This document shows positions 8,449-17,390 of a stretch of DNA of 47,021 nt, one piece after another (position 1 is the first letter of the stretch; every line of letters starts with the position of its first letter). The position numbers and the translations under genes were made by a program. The stretch lies in contig JBDKVB010000183.1 in the NCBI GenBank assembly GCA_039679385.1, positions 1-47,021 on the forward strand, in the 5' to 3' direction. The DNA is from Armatimonadia bacterium. Lineage in GTDB: Bacteria > Armatimonadota > Zipacnadia > Zipacnadales > JABUFB01. The notes under the pieces are model-generated. The model had not been told where the DNA came from. It did no database searches and saw only the letters and a list, made by a program, of their open reading frames with translations.

Positions 8449-11400
8449 ATCCCCAGCACACCGTTGCAGTACTGCCAGCAAGCCGCCCAGATGGCCCATT
8501 GCAGATGGGTCCTGTTCAGCCCTTCAGGGCCGGTGCTGGTCGTGTCTAGAGGTGGGAGGGCAACAGCGGCGGGGCTTTGCGGCCTCATTGCTGCCTCAAC
8601 CGCGGGGCTGGCAGACGGGTCGATGGCGAGGTACCTCGGCAAGTCCTCCCGGCAGAACGTGATGAGCCGGGATCGGGCTGATTGGGCCAGCGGGGTGTCC
8701 GCCATCAGGGCAGTGAGGGCACCGTCGAGGTTGCAGGCGAGGCCAAGGTCGCAGACGGCCTGTGGGCCGGCTCCAGTCTGGCAGTCGGGTATCTGCAGCC
8801 GACGTGCCGCTACCCCTCCGCCGGTATCGGCAAGCGGATACTCGACGCTAAGCGAAGTGCCCAGAAGCGCGAAGCACACGGCGAAGCTCTGGAAGGCTTC
8901 CCAGTTCCCCAAGTGGCGACAGACGCTGGGGTGGAGCGGCAGTTGGGACTCCTGAACGACGTGGCCGGCCAGCAAGAACTCCTCGACGTAGTCCGTCGCA
9001 TTCCGCTCTTCTGCGTGGCAGTGGCAAGGGAGGCCGCCCCTCCACTCATAGTAATCACTCCGTGTTCGTGGGTAGTACTCCCACTCAGGCAGCCGCAGAC
9101 GAGCGGCGACGCGGGCGACGGCAACGGAGTACCGGAAGGGCGAACCCGCCGCAACCCCCGCAGGGCGGATCTGGTTCGCCGTCAGGGCGGCGTTTACGGC
9201 AACGGGGAGCGCCGAAGCGGCACTGGGGATATAGGCGCCAAAGCTCTCCTCAGTGGGCGTCGCGTCTCCCACCAGCAGGAGCGCCGGCTCGGACTTGGAC
9301 ACCAGGGAAGCAGCCATCTCATCGCCGAACTGTTGAAGATCCCGACCGCGCGCCGTTGCCTCCAGGGCGGCGATCTCCCAGATGTCTTTGGTGGCCAGCG
9401 GCCCCCCACACTTGTTCCGGCCATCCTGGACGAAGAGCTCTGGCTTGTGACGGTAGGTGAGAGTCTTCCTATACGACCCACTCACCCCATCGGCAAGCCA
9501 CTGCCGGAGCTGGTCCGGGGGATCGTAGCCCGGCACGTCTGGGCAGACGAGGAAGCAATCGAACGACGTGGCGATGCCGTCCGCTCCCACGGTAGTCCCG
9601 AAGGCAAGCCCGCCTCCGCTACGGAACTGGCTGTGGAACTGCCACTGCATCTGGCCGAGGAGCGCGCCGATGATGCCGCTGTCGGTTACCAGACTGACGT
9701 AGAGCTGTCGCTCGGTAGGGCCTCCGGGGTCTGGAAGGTAGCAGCGTGGTAGTGCTTTTGCATACTCCTGCCGGAAGGTAAGGTCCTTCTCGCTGGCCGT
9801 CTGCATCTGCTCGCGACAGGCCTGAAGATAGCCAATCCACCCGTCTGCCGTCTCACCAACCTTCATCCAGAGGTCGTTGGTTAGTGCAAGCATGTCCGCG
9901 AGCGTGAGTTCATACGCCTGGAGCAGCGTATGCCATTCCACGAGGGTGTGGTACCATTGGTAAGGACCCTCCACGAACACCGCCTGATTCCCTCTGCTCG
10001 GGGGCTGCGAGAGCAGGTTCTCCTCCTCCCCCTTCAGGACGCCCTCGGCACGCTGCATGACCTTCTCGTCGGCGAACCTGTTGAGCCACGCCCGCACCTC
10101 CGCCAACTCCGCATCCAGCAGCTTCCGGCAGCTCAGCAGGACGTCCCGCGCGATGACTAGACTGTACGGGCGCTGCTCCAACGTCCGCCACTTGCCCTGC
10201 TGGGTGTCGTAGAACAGCTCAAGGAGTTGGTGGGCCAGTTGGACGATGAAGTCTCGGCATATACCGGCCCGCTGGTAGTTGATCCAAGCCCACAGTGTCG
10301 CATCGTGCCCAGGGTCAGGGGTGTCAGTCTGTTGCCCCACTGTCTGCGCGGTGAAGCCATGGCACTGTGAGACAACGTCCTGATTCGGCACGGGGCGGAA
10401 GATCCGGCTGAGGTCAAGCCAGTCTACTACAGTCGCATATGGGGGCCTGGGGCCCTCCGCATTTGCTGGCCCGTTGGTGTTGAGATTGCGCCGCAAAGTC
10501 ACGAGACCCTCGAGCGAATCGGGCTGGTTCAACTCGGGCCACCGAACGGGCAGGCCGCCTGCAGTCGCGACGGTTAGGCTAAGCGTCCCAGGGCCCGTGG
10601 TTCGCAGCGCCGCCTCAGCGCGCTGCCGCCCCTTGTCGGCTTCGTCGGGCGGCACAGTGAGCAGCCTGTCGTAGATCTCACGCGCGAACCCGAAAGCAAA
10701 GCTGGTTTCCAGAGCCTTCCAGTCATACAGGTACGTGTAGATGCCTGGCACCATGTACCCTGGCTCAGAAGGCCCACCGGGCACCTGCACGGTACAGTGT
10801 TGTCGCCAGTTGGCGGCGGATGTCCCTGCCACACCCGTCCCGTAAGTGCACAGCAAGTGGTCGGCCAGTGCAGGGCAGACCCCGAAGAGTGGGGCCTTGC
10901 CGTTCAGGTTGACCCCGCCGCGCCCCTCTCCGTCGATGATGAAGCACCCGTCGAACAATTCGCTGTTGCTGACCGACGTTCCAGGGCAGTAGTCGACATG
11001 GCCAGGCTTCATAAACAACCGCTCCAGCTCCCTCATCCCCGCGAAACCGCGAGCGTTGCCCTGGCCCCGGCTCTGGTCGTCGCCGAAGATGGCCCGGAAC
11101 CCATTGGGCAATGCGACGTAGGCGTGGAAGGGAGTCGACGGTGGCTTCTCCTTGCGCAGGATTTGTGCTACATCCAGGAGCATCCCGGAACCGGTGCCAC
11201 CCGACTGTGACCCGATCATGACGATGAAGTCCTGCCCCTGCACCAGTGCCCGCAACCGGGGCGCCAAGTCGCTGGACTCCAGGAAGAACCCAACACGACC
11301 GGCAGGGCGTACCTGGCCGTAGCCTGTCTCAGGGATGATGCCGTTGGGGTTGCTGATCTTCTGCGCCTCTGACCTCCCGAGCCACCGGTCGATGTAGGGA

Positions 11401-11660
11401 TGGGAACGGCCAGCCTGAATGTCTACAATGGCCGGCCCCGGACGCTGCTCAAGTTGGTAGAACTCGGTGGATTGGGGGCTGACATCGATCTGGAACCCGT
11501 CAGGCAGCTTGTACTGGTTGTCGTCCTCCCCGGGACCGTCTATGACCAGCATCGAGAACCCGGCGGCGGCGGCGCTTCCGTACTCGTGTTCCAGCCTATG
11601 TTTGAGCCAGTTACACACACCGCGCCCCACCCCACCGACACCGACGACGAGGATTGACAT
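8445..11660 (-). CDS. giant tubulin/FtsZ-superfamily GTPase (Tubulin_2-like), 1071 aa
   Basis: The ATG at 11660 has AGGAGGGG upstream. The first 20 residues (ILVVGVGGVGRGVCNWL) form the glycine-rich first nucleotide-binding loop of the tubulin/FtsZ fold, and GGTGSGM at 154-160 is the tubulin signature that contacts GTP phosphates. The family is expected to bind GTP and may form filaments. At 1071 residues it is more than twice FtsZ length; the C-terminal 700 residues carry no motif I can name and no membrane segment. Tubulin_2-type proteins are commonly annotated as tubulin-like. Here it lies 36 bp downstream of a vWA lipoprotein and is coupled to a tiny membrane protein, which points to a membrane-linked assembly rather than cell division. 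Substrate and partners are inferred. Confidence 0.75.
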   Translation of the reverse strand: MSILVVGVGGVGRGVCNWLKHRLEHEYGSAAAAGFSMLVIDGPGEDDNQYKLPDGFQIDVSPQSTEFYQLEQRPGPAIVDIQAGRSHPYIDRWLGRSEAQKISNPNGIIPETGYGQVRPAGRVGFFLESSDLAPRLRALVQGQDFIVMIGSQSGGTGSGMLLDVAQILRKEKPPSTPFHAYVALPNGFRAIFGDDQSRGQGNARGFAGMRELERLFMKPGHVDYCPGTSVSNSELFDGCFIIDGEGRGGVNLNGKAPLFGVCPALADHLLCTYGTGVAGTSAANWRQHCTVQVPGGPSEPGYMVPGIYTYLYDWKALETSFAFGFAREIYDRLLTVPPDEADKGRQRAEAALRTTGPGTLSLTVATAGGLPVRWPELNQPDSLEGLVTLRRNLNTNGPANAEGPRPPYATVVDWLDLSRIFRPVPNQDVVSQCHGFTAQTVGQQTDTPDPGHDATLWAWINYQRAGICRDFIVQLAHQLLELFYDTQQGKWRTLEQRPYSLVIARDVLLSCRKLLDAELAEVRAWLNRFADEKVMQRAEGVLKGEEENLLSQPPSRGNQAVFVEGPYQWYHTLVEWHTLLQAYELTLADMLALTNDLWMKVGETADGWIGYLQACREQMQTASEKDLTFRQEYAKALPRCYLPDPGGPTERQLYVSLVTDSGIIGALLGQMQWQFHSQFRSGGGLAFGTTVGADGIATSFDCFLVCPDVPGYDPPDQLRQWLADGVSGSYRKTLTYRHKPELFVQDGRNKCGGPLATKDIWEIAALEATARGRDLQQFGDEMAASLVSKSEPALLLVGDATPTEESFGAYIPSAASALPVAVNAALTANQIRPAGVAAGSPFRYSVAVARVAARLRLPEWEYYPRTRSDYYEWRGGLPCHCHAEERNATDYVEEFLLAGHVVQESQLPLHPSVCRHLGNWEAFQSFAVCFALLGTSLSVEYPLADTGGGVAARRLQIPDCQTGAGPQAVCDLGLACNLDGALTALMADTPLAQSARSRLITFCREDLPRYLAIDPSASPAVEAAMRPQSPAAVALPPLDTTSTGPEGLNRTHLQWAIWAACWQYCNGVLGI

Positions 11661-11696
11661 GATCGGCCCCTCCTGCGTGATGGTGGAAAGCTCTGT

Positions 11697-13844
11697 CTAG
11701 CTCCGAACCCTGATCAAGCCGATGGCAGTCGCTTGACCCTTCCTGAGGCGTGATGGTACTGCGAGACCCCAGACGAACCGCGCGCAACCGACCTGCACCC
11801 CCGCGCGGTCGATGCCCCAGAACGCGAAGCGGCGGGGCCGCACGCGCAGTGCCCGTTTGCCCTTTGCCGGCGTGGGGTCCTTCCAAGGAGTCGTCCTCAC
11901 CCATGCGACCCGTTTCCCTGCATTCCTGAAGGTGGCGAGTGCCTGACCCGTTCCGGCGTGGGTGATACGTATGTCCATGCTCATGCGCCGGGCACCTAGT
12001 AGCCGGCAGAGCAGCCATGCCCAGGAGAGAGCAATCAGTGCAACGTATAACAGGGCGAGAAGGATGAGCACTCGGAGCGGCGTGCTCCACCCCGTTGCTC
12101 GGATATGGACAACCTGCATGCTCGTGTCATGGCACGTGGACTCCACGTCTCCTGCTGGCGTCCCGGTATGCTCGACGTGAAGCACGCAGTCGCCCGGCAC
12201 TGGCTGCTGGATGAACAGTCTCGTCCGCATAGGCACAGCGAACCGCGTTGAGAAGCGGTTGCCGTTGGCCTTGAGCCAGAGAACCGGCGAGTCCTTGCCA
12301 TCGGGCATCTCTGAGAGCTGAGCCAGGTAGAGATGGTTGGGATGGTTGCTGAACTGCTTTTCGGGCTGGGCAGGCTTCCCGGAGAGCATCAGCGTCCCAT
12401 CCACCGCGAGGAACTGCTGGGTGAAGGGGAAGCCAGTGAGGGTGACCGGCGTGAGTTCGAGATAGGGGACTGAGGCCACCTTGACGTTGTAGGTAGTGGT
12501 GGCATCCAGGACGCTTCCCGCCTGTACACGCAGAGTCAGCTTGTAGACACCGGGGAGCTTCGTGGGTATCGCCGGCTCACCGTAGTACAGACTCCTGGCA
12601 GGCTTACCGAACTCAAGGTTGACGGGCCCGCCTGTTGGCCCAAGGACCTGGGCGCTAAGGCCGAGGGGGTAACGCGCGTCTGACTCCACTGGCTTCCCAC
12701 TGTGCCGAGCGAAACTTGCAACGACGCGGAGGCTCTTTCCCTGCGGGTGAACCGTCTTGGGCAGCACCAGGTTCATCTGCAGAGGTACTTCGTTACGGTA
12801 GACCTCGACTCGGCCCGTTCCCTCGGTGATCTCATACTGCCACTGCCCAGTCTCGGGGTCAAAAACCGAGATGATGTCGTAGCCTTTGAACTGGCGCCTG
12901 CGGGTATCTGGGTCGGCTCCCGGCGACAGGGCCGTGCCGTCGGGCCGCAGTATCCGGAGCCTCAATTCGGGTGTCGCGGGGAAAACGTGGAACTCCACGC
13001 GGTCCAGGTACGGCCTGACCGTGAACGTCTTTCGGCCTGCGGTCAAGATGTCTGGCGGGACGTTGGGGATGCCGAAGATGCGGTTGATGACCTGATTGAA
13101 GCGCTCCCTGAGCTCGGACACCGACTTGATGCACGCCACACGCTCGCTACCGGCGATCGCACTCCAAAGTTCGGCGCACTCCGCCCAGGTGTCACCTTGC
13201 TGGTCTACGGCGATCACGTAGAGCTCGCAGCCATTCGGGACCAGTTCCTTTTGGACGAAGGCACTGATCTCATCGAAGTAAGCTGAGGTGCTGAGCTTGC
13301 GGCTATCCTCAGGCTTACCATCCGTGAACAGGACGATTCGACACTTGCGCCCCTCGTCAAAGCCTCCGGCAGAGCGCAAGCTGCCGGTCGCAGCCTTGAG
13401 TGCTGCCAGTGTGTTGGTGCCCCCCATGCCCTTTGCGGCCACGCGGGCCGAAACCTCCTGAAAGCCAGAACTGGGAGTGACTGCAGTGAGTGGCGCAGTC
13501 TCCGGGCTCACACGGTCCCCGAAGTCCAGCACCGCGATCCGGTTAGGTTGGTCCTCGGCGCTCTTCTCAGATATGTTGGCGATCAGGTAGCGAGCTGCCT
13601 CGACACGCACGCCCTGCGGATCCGTGCCCTGGGGACCGTTCATGCTGCCTGACTGATCCAGAAGCAGAGCCACGTCCACAAGAGGCGGGCTTGGTTCTGG
13701 TAGCTTCAGAGTGATCTCCGACCTTGCGGGCGGCGCAGTGCACCCGCCCAGCCCACACAGGGCCACGATCAGCACAGCGAGGCAGGCGGCTGCACACAGG
13801 CGCCACCTGACTGTGACGCTCTCTTCTGCCATCGCCAACTCCAT
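11697..13844 (-). CDS. von Willebrand factor A domain lipoprotein with C-terminal membrane helix
   Basis: This encodes 715 residues. A second ATG at 13832, with GGAG 7 nt upstream, is an alternative start four codons in. The N-terminus has a lipoprotein signal (LAVLIVALCGLGGC, lipidated Cys about 35). A vWA domain follows at about 56-260 with an intact metal-binding MIDAS site: DQSGS at 63-67, T143 in GMGGTNT and D175 in LFTDGKPED. Beta-rich segments follow, then a transmembrane helix at about 592-613 and a basic tail of about 100 residues, probably cytoplasmic. vWA domains make metal-dependent protein contacts and often work with AAA+ ATPases. The gene starts 9 bp after the AAA+ gene stop and precedes the tubulin-like gene, so a vWA/AAA+ partnership spanning the membrane is plausible. 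Confidence 0.82.
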   Translation of the reverse strand: MELAMAEESVTVRWRLCAAACLAVLIVALCGLGGCTAPPARSEITLKLPEPSPPLVDVALLLDQSGSMNGPQGTDPQGVRVEAARYLIANISEKSAEDQPNRIAVLDFGDRVSPETAPLTAVTPSSGFQEVSARVAAKGMGGTNTLAALKAATGSLRSAGGFDEGRKCRIVLFTDGKPEDSRKLSTSAYFDEISAFVQKELVPNGCELYVIAVDQQGDTWAECAELWSAIAGSERVACIKSVSELRERFNQVINRIFGIPNVPPDILTAGRKTFTVRPYLDRVEFHVFPATPELRLRILRPDGTALSPGADPDTRRRQFKGYDIISVFDPETGQWQYEITEGTGRVEVYRNEVPLQMNLVLPKTVHPQGKSLRVVASFARHSGKPVESDARYPLGLSAQVLGPTGGPVNLEFGKPARSLYYGEPAIPTKLPGVYKLTLRVQAGSVLDATTTYNVKVASVPYLELTPVTLTGFPFTQQFLAVDGTLMLSGKPAQPEKQFSNHPNHLYLAQLSEMPDGKDSPVLWLKANGNRFSTRFAVPMRTRLFIQQPVPGDCVLHVEHTGTPAGDVESTCHDTSMQVVHIRATGWSTPLRVLILLALLYVALIALSWAWLLCRLLGARRMSMDIRITHAGTGQALATFRNAGKRVAWVRTTPWKDPTPAKGKRALRVRPRRFAFWGIDRAGVQVGCARFVWGLAVPSRLRKGQATAIGLIRVRS

Positions 13845-13853
13845 CGTGTGCGT

Positions 13854-16106
13854 TCACTCCTCTTTGCGGTTGATGACCACCTTGCCGTCTACCCAGTCGA
13901 GATGCAGAGCTTGCCCCCCCAGTTCCGGCTGAGCGGCCAGGAGTTCGGCAAGCGAGGCCGTCACGACATGCTCCACGGCGCGTTGCATGGCCCGAGCGCC
14001 GTAGCGTTCGTCGTAGCCCGTCGCCACCAGGTGCTCGAGCAACCCCTCACTGGGTACCAAGGTCAGCCCCCGACGCTGGACGCCTGTCCGATGCATCAAG
14101 GCCGTGATCTCACGCCGGGCGATCTGGCGCACGGTGTCGCGATCTAGTGGTGAGAAGCTCACTACTCGGCTGAGGCGGTTCAGGAACTCCGGTCGGAAGG
14201 CTGTGGCCAGTTCCTTGTTGAGGTCCTCGTCAGTGATCTGCCGAGTGCTTGCCTGGGAGAAGCCAACCGGGGCCCTGCCGAAGAGGTAAGCGCCGACGTT
14301 CGACGTCATGATGATGATGGAGTTCAGGAAACTGCCTGTACGACCGGTCTCGTCGGTAAGGCGTCCCTCTCCGAGGACCTGCAGAAGCAGGTTGAACACG
14401 CTATCATGCGCCTTCTCGATCTCGTCAAAGAGAACCACTGAGAAGGGGGTTGCGCAGACGTCCTCCACCAGCCTACCCGCTTCTTCCTGCCCGCCTCGAC
14501 GGCCGCAGAGCTTCGCAAAGCCGTCAGCCCCGGCGAACTCCGACATGTCGTAGCGCACAAGTGCTTCCTCCGTGCCAAACAGGTGCTTAGCCAGCGCACG
14601 CGCCAACTGAGTCTTCCCGACTCCAGTGGGGCCCGCGAAAAGCAGTGTGCCTACCGGCCTGCTCTCTGGGGCGACCTCTGCCTTGTAGGCCAGCACCACA
14701 TCGCAGGCGGCGCTTACGGCGCCCTCCTGCCCGATCACGTGTGCACGGAGGGCTTCCTCAACCTGCGCTCTGGTCACAGCAGCGTCCGTACGGACTATGT
14801 CCTGACGTAGGCCTGACAAATTGCACACTGCGTTCTCGACGTCCCGAACAGTGATGGGGCCGGCCTCTGGCGACTCTGACCGGTAGGCGATGACCTCACT
14901 GAGAAGCTCTAGCGCCTTGCCGGGGTACTTTCTGGTGCGGAAGAAGCGGCCTGACATGTCCACGAGACGCTCGCAGACGCCCTCTCCAAACTCGACGGCG
15001 CCACCCGCCGTGTTGCTGTCAGTGAACCTGGCCACCCGGTCTCGGACCATCAGAAGAGTGTCTTCACGACATGGTTCGGGTACGTGCAGTAGGTGGAAGC
15101 TCTCCGCGAACCGCGGGTTGAGCTTCAGCATGAGCTTGTAGCCGTCGGAGTCCGTTGCGCCGATGATGGTGATCTCGTTGCGCGAGATGAAGGGCAGAAG
15201 AAGGTTGGCGATGGTGCGGTCGAGCTTCTCGTCGAAGCGTCCAGTGGTCACGGCCAGGTGGGTCTGATCCAGAAACAAGATGGCGTTCTGCTCGATGCAG
15301 TTCTCAGCCACGAGCTGTGTCTTGTTCTCAAGCTCGTGGGCGTATAGGACCGAGGCTTGAAAGGCTGCAGGCACACATTCGTAGATGTGGCGATCGCGAA
15401 GATCACCGCGATCCACACGTGCATCGCCTGCAGCGATCCATGTGGCCAAGGCGTGGACTACAGCGCTCTTGCCGGTCCCCGAGTCACCGACCAAGAGTAT
15501 CTGCTGCCGCGGCCCACTCAAGGCCGAGATCAGGGACTCCACCAAGTCGTCCCGCACGTACATCGGCAGTATCTCGCGCTCGGTAGCCAGCTCGACGAGG
15601 TCACGTCCGAGGTTGGGAAGATCAGCAGCTTCGGGTATCCGATCGGCAGCATCACCTGACAGGGCATGGCGAGCCCTCTCTAGGACCTTCGCGATCTCCG
15701 GGCGGGCTGCCGATACCGCCTGCGCGAACACCTGGAGCACTTGGAGGAACTGCTCCTCCGTGGGAGGACCATACTCGATGGGGAGGTACCATGCCGCCCG
15801 CAGTTCGCCGTCCCTGGCATCCCACTCATACTTCGGGACGATAGTGTCCCAATGGAGCGACATCAGGCGCTCGAAAACGACCCGCTTTGCCCTCTTGGGC
15901 ACTCTGGCCAGGCCCACAGCCTGCACAAACAGGAAGTAGGGACTCCACCGAACTAGAATGCTAAGGCCTTCCTGGCCGTCCCCAGCGCTTCCAGCCTCCA
16001 CCACGAAGGCGTCGAGCGAGGTCGACCATTCATACTCCCATCCCAGAGCCGCCAGGTACCCATCCATCGTGAGCCGCATCGAGGCGGCATCGAGAGGCTT
16101 TCCCAT
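13854..16106 (-). CDS. YbjN-like domain fused to double AAA+ Clp-type ATPase
   Basis: This encodes 750 residues. Residues 1-140 resemble the YbjN/type III secretion chaperone-like fold. Two AAA+ modules follow. NBD1 has Walker A GDSGTGKS (207-214), but its Walker B reads LFLDQTH (277-283), with Gln in place of the catalytic Glu. NBD2 has Walker A GPTGVGKT (492-499), Walker B VVLFDE (557-562), a TSN sensor 1 (601-603), the Arg-finger segment FRPEFLNR and a GAR sensor 2, all intact. It lacks the Clp N-domain and the ClpB coiled-coil middle domain, so it is a Clp-like unfoldase or remodeller of unusual architecture, perhaps with NBD1 as a structural or trap ring. It heads the second block of the minus-strand run, 156 bp after the nucleoside hydrolase; no strong promoter is visible there. 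Confidence 0.85.
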   Translation of the reverse strand: MGKPLDAASMRLTMDGYLAALGWEYEWSTSLDAFVVEAGSAGDGQEGLSILVRWSPYFLFVQAVGLARVPKRAKRVVFERLMSLHWDTIVPKYEWDARDGELRAAWYLPIEYGPPTEEQFLQVLQVFAQAVSAARPEIAKVLERARHALSGDAADRIPEAADLPNLGRDLVELATEREILPMYVRDDLVESLISALSGPRQQILLVGDSGTGKSAVVHALATWIAAGDARVDRGDLRDRHIYECVPAAFQASVLYAHELENKTQLVAENCIEQNAILFLDQTHLAVTTGRFDEKLDRTIANLLLPFISRNEITIIGATDSDGYKLMLKLNPRFAESFHLLHVPEPCREDTLLMVRDRVARFTDSNTAGGAVEFGEGVCERLVDMSGRFFRTRKYPGKALELLSEVIAYRSESPEAGPITVRDVENAVCNLSGLRQDIVRTDAAVTRAQVEEALRAHVIGQEGAVSAACDVVLAYKAEVAPESRPVGTLLFAGPTGVGKTQLARALAKHLFGTEEALVRYDMSEFAGADGFAKLCGRRGGQEEAGRLVEDVCATPFSVVLFDEIEKAHDSVFNLLLQVLGEGRLTDETGRTGSFLNSIIIMTSNVGAYLFGRAPVGFSQASTRQITDEDLNKELATAFRPEFLNRLSRVVSFSPLDRDTVRQIARREITALMHRTGVQRRGLTLVPSEGLLEHLVATGYDERYGARAMQRAVEHVVTASLAELLAAQPELGGQALHLDWVDGKVVINRKEE

Positions 16107-16262
16107 CGCAATCGCTCACACCCGCACAAAGAGTACCGTCCTGACAACGAGTGCTACGCTTGGCCGCAGGGCCCAACCTCATCATCTCAACGACCGCAAA
16201 CTGTCACCGAACAACGATGGCCTCTGGGAGCCCTACCGGCATCTGCCGACGGCAAGACACGG

Positions 16263-17390
16263 TCAACTCGTCACCGGTGGCAGCCGTTCCGAATCCATAC
16301 AGACTGCCCTCAGTGAACGCATCAGACGCAGACGGAACTCAGGGCTGTCCACTGCGAGCGCGATGTCCTTCCGTGGCTCACGCTCCCGGTTGCCGCGAGC
16401 GCGGTGGTCAATGACCGTCATCCCCCGAACCGGTGAGTCGTGGGCGCCCAAGAAGGCGTCAGCCATTCCGGCCTCGGCAGAACCCAGGGCTCGGTCCCGC
16501 GCTGTGATGACTTGCACGTTGTACGGCCTCGTCCAGACCAACTCGGGCCAGATCGCCACCGCCATCGCCAGCGGATCGTGCATGTAGCAGCCGTTGAACC
16601 CTTCGTTGTCCCGGTAGAACCCCATGTAGTGACTGGTGATGTCCCGGACGAACTTGCCCCGCTTCCACTCCTCCGGGCGCAGGCCGACCTCGATGTCCGC
16701 CAGCGTCAACGGACACTGCAGCGCCACGTCCAAGCCGACCACCGTCATCGGGATGGGGCTCGCGAACACCTCGGCCGCCGCCACCGGGTCCATCCACACG
16801 TTGAACTCACCGTAGGGGGCGATGTTGCCCGGCACCTTGAAGGCACCGCCCATGAAGACGATGCGGGGGATGTTGGCGGCAATGCCCGGCTCTCGCCGCA
16901 GGGCCTCGGCCACATTGGTCAGAGGCCCGGTCACCAGCAGCACCACGTCGCTGGGCTCGCGGTAGGTCTCCAGGATCAGACCCACGGCGTTCGTTGCTGA
17001 CAGCCGCGCCGGGTCGGGATCGGGCTGGCAGTTCTGCCCCAGCCCCCCGGGGCCATGGATGAACTCCGCGTCGGGCTTGTCACCCGGCGGCCAGCCGCTC
17101 AGCGGCATATCCAGACCCGCACACACCGGGAAGCCCACCTGCAGCCCGGCCGCATCGAAGACCTTCAGCGCATTCAGGGCGCTCTGCCGAGGCCCCACAT
17201 TGCCGCACGACGTCCCCAGCCCCACGATCTCGACTTGGCCACAGCCGATCGCCAACAGCAACGCCAGTGCATCGTCCACCCCTGGGTCCATATCCAGAAG
17301 TAGCCTGGCCGAGTGGTGCGTCAGGCCGGCCACCGCACCATCGATCTCAGAGCACAGAGCATCGATCTCGTGCCATCGCAGACCGTCCAT
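16263..17390 (-). CDS. inosine-uridine-type nucleoside hydrolase in the CRISPR operon
   Basis: The start is the ATG at 17390, which shares a base with the upstream stop (TGATG) and has AAGGAGG 10 nt before it; the longer frame begins inside the upstream gene. The 375-residue product has the calcium- and ribose-binding signature DMDPGVDD (33-40), TGPLTNVA, MGG, EFNVWMDP (195-202) and the HDP motif at 271-273. All hallmark residues of the IUNH family are therefore kept. These enzymes cleave the N-glycosidic bond of ribonucleosides to base and ribose. Housekeeping salvage is the default function. However, it is translationally coupled inside a run headed by Cmr genes and CARF effectors, so a role in nucleotide depletion during infection is a real possibility (inference). 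Confidence 0.88.
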   Translation of the reverse strand: MDGLRWHEIDALCSEIDGAVAGLTHHSARLLLDMDPGVDDALALLLAIGCGQVEIVGLGTSCGNVGPRQSALNALKVFDAAGLQVGFPVCAGLDMPLSGWPPGDKPDAEFIHGPGGLGQNCQPDPDPARLSATNAVGLILETYREPSDVVLLVTGPLTNVAEALRREPGIAANIPRIVFMGGAFKVPGNIAPYGEFNVWMDPVAAAEVFASPIPMTVVGLDVALQCPLTLADIEVGLRPEEWKRGKFVRDITSHYMGFYRDNEGFNGCYMHDPLAMAVAIWPELVWTRPYNVQVITARDRALGSAEAGMADAFLGAHDSPVRGMTVIDHRARGNREREPRKDIALAVDSPEFRLRLMRSLRAVCMDSERLPPVTS

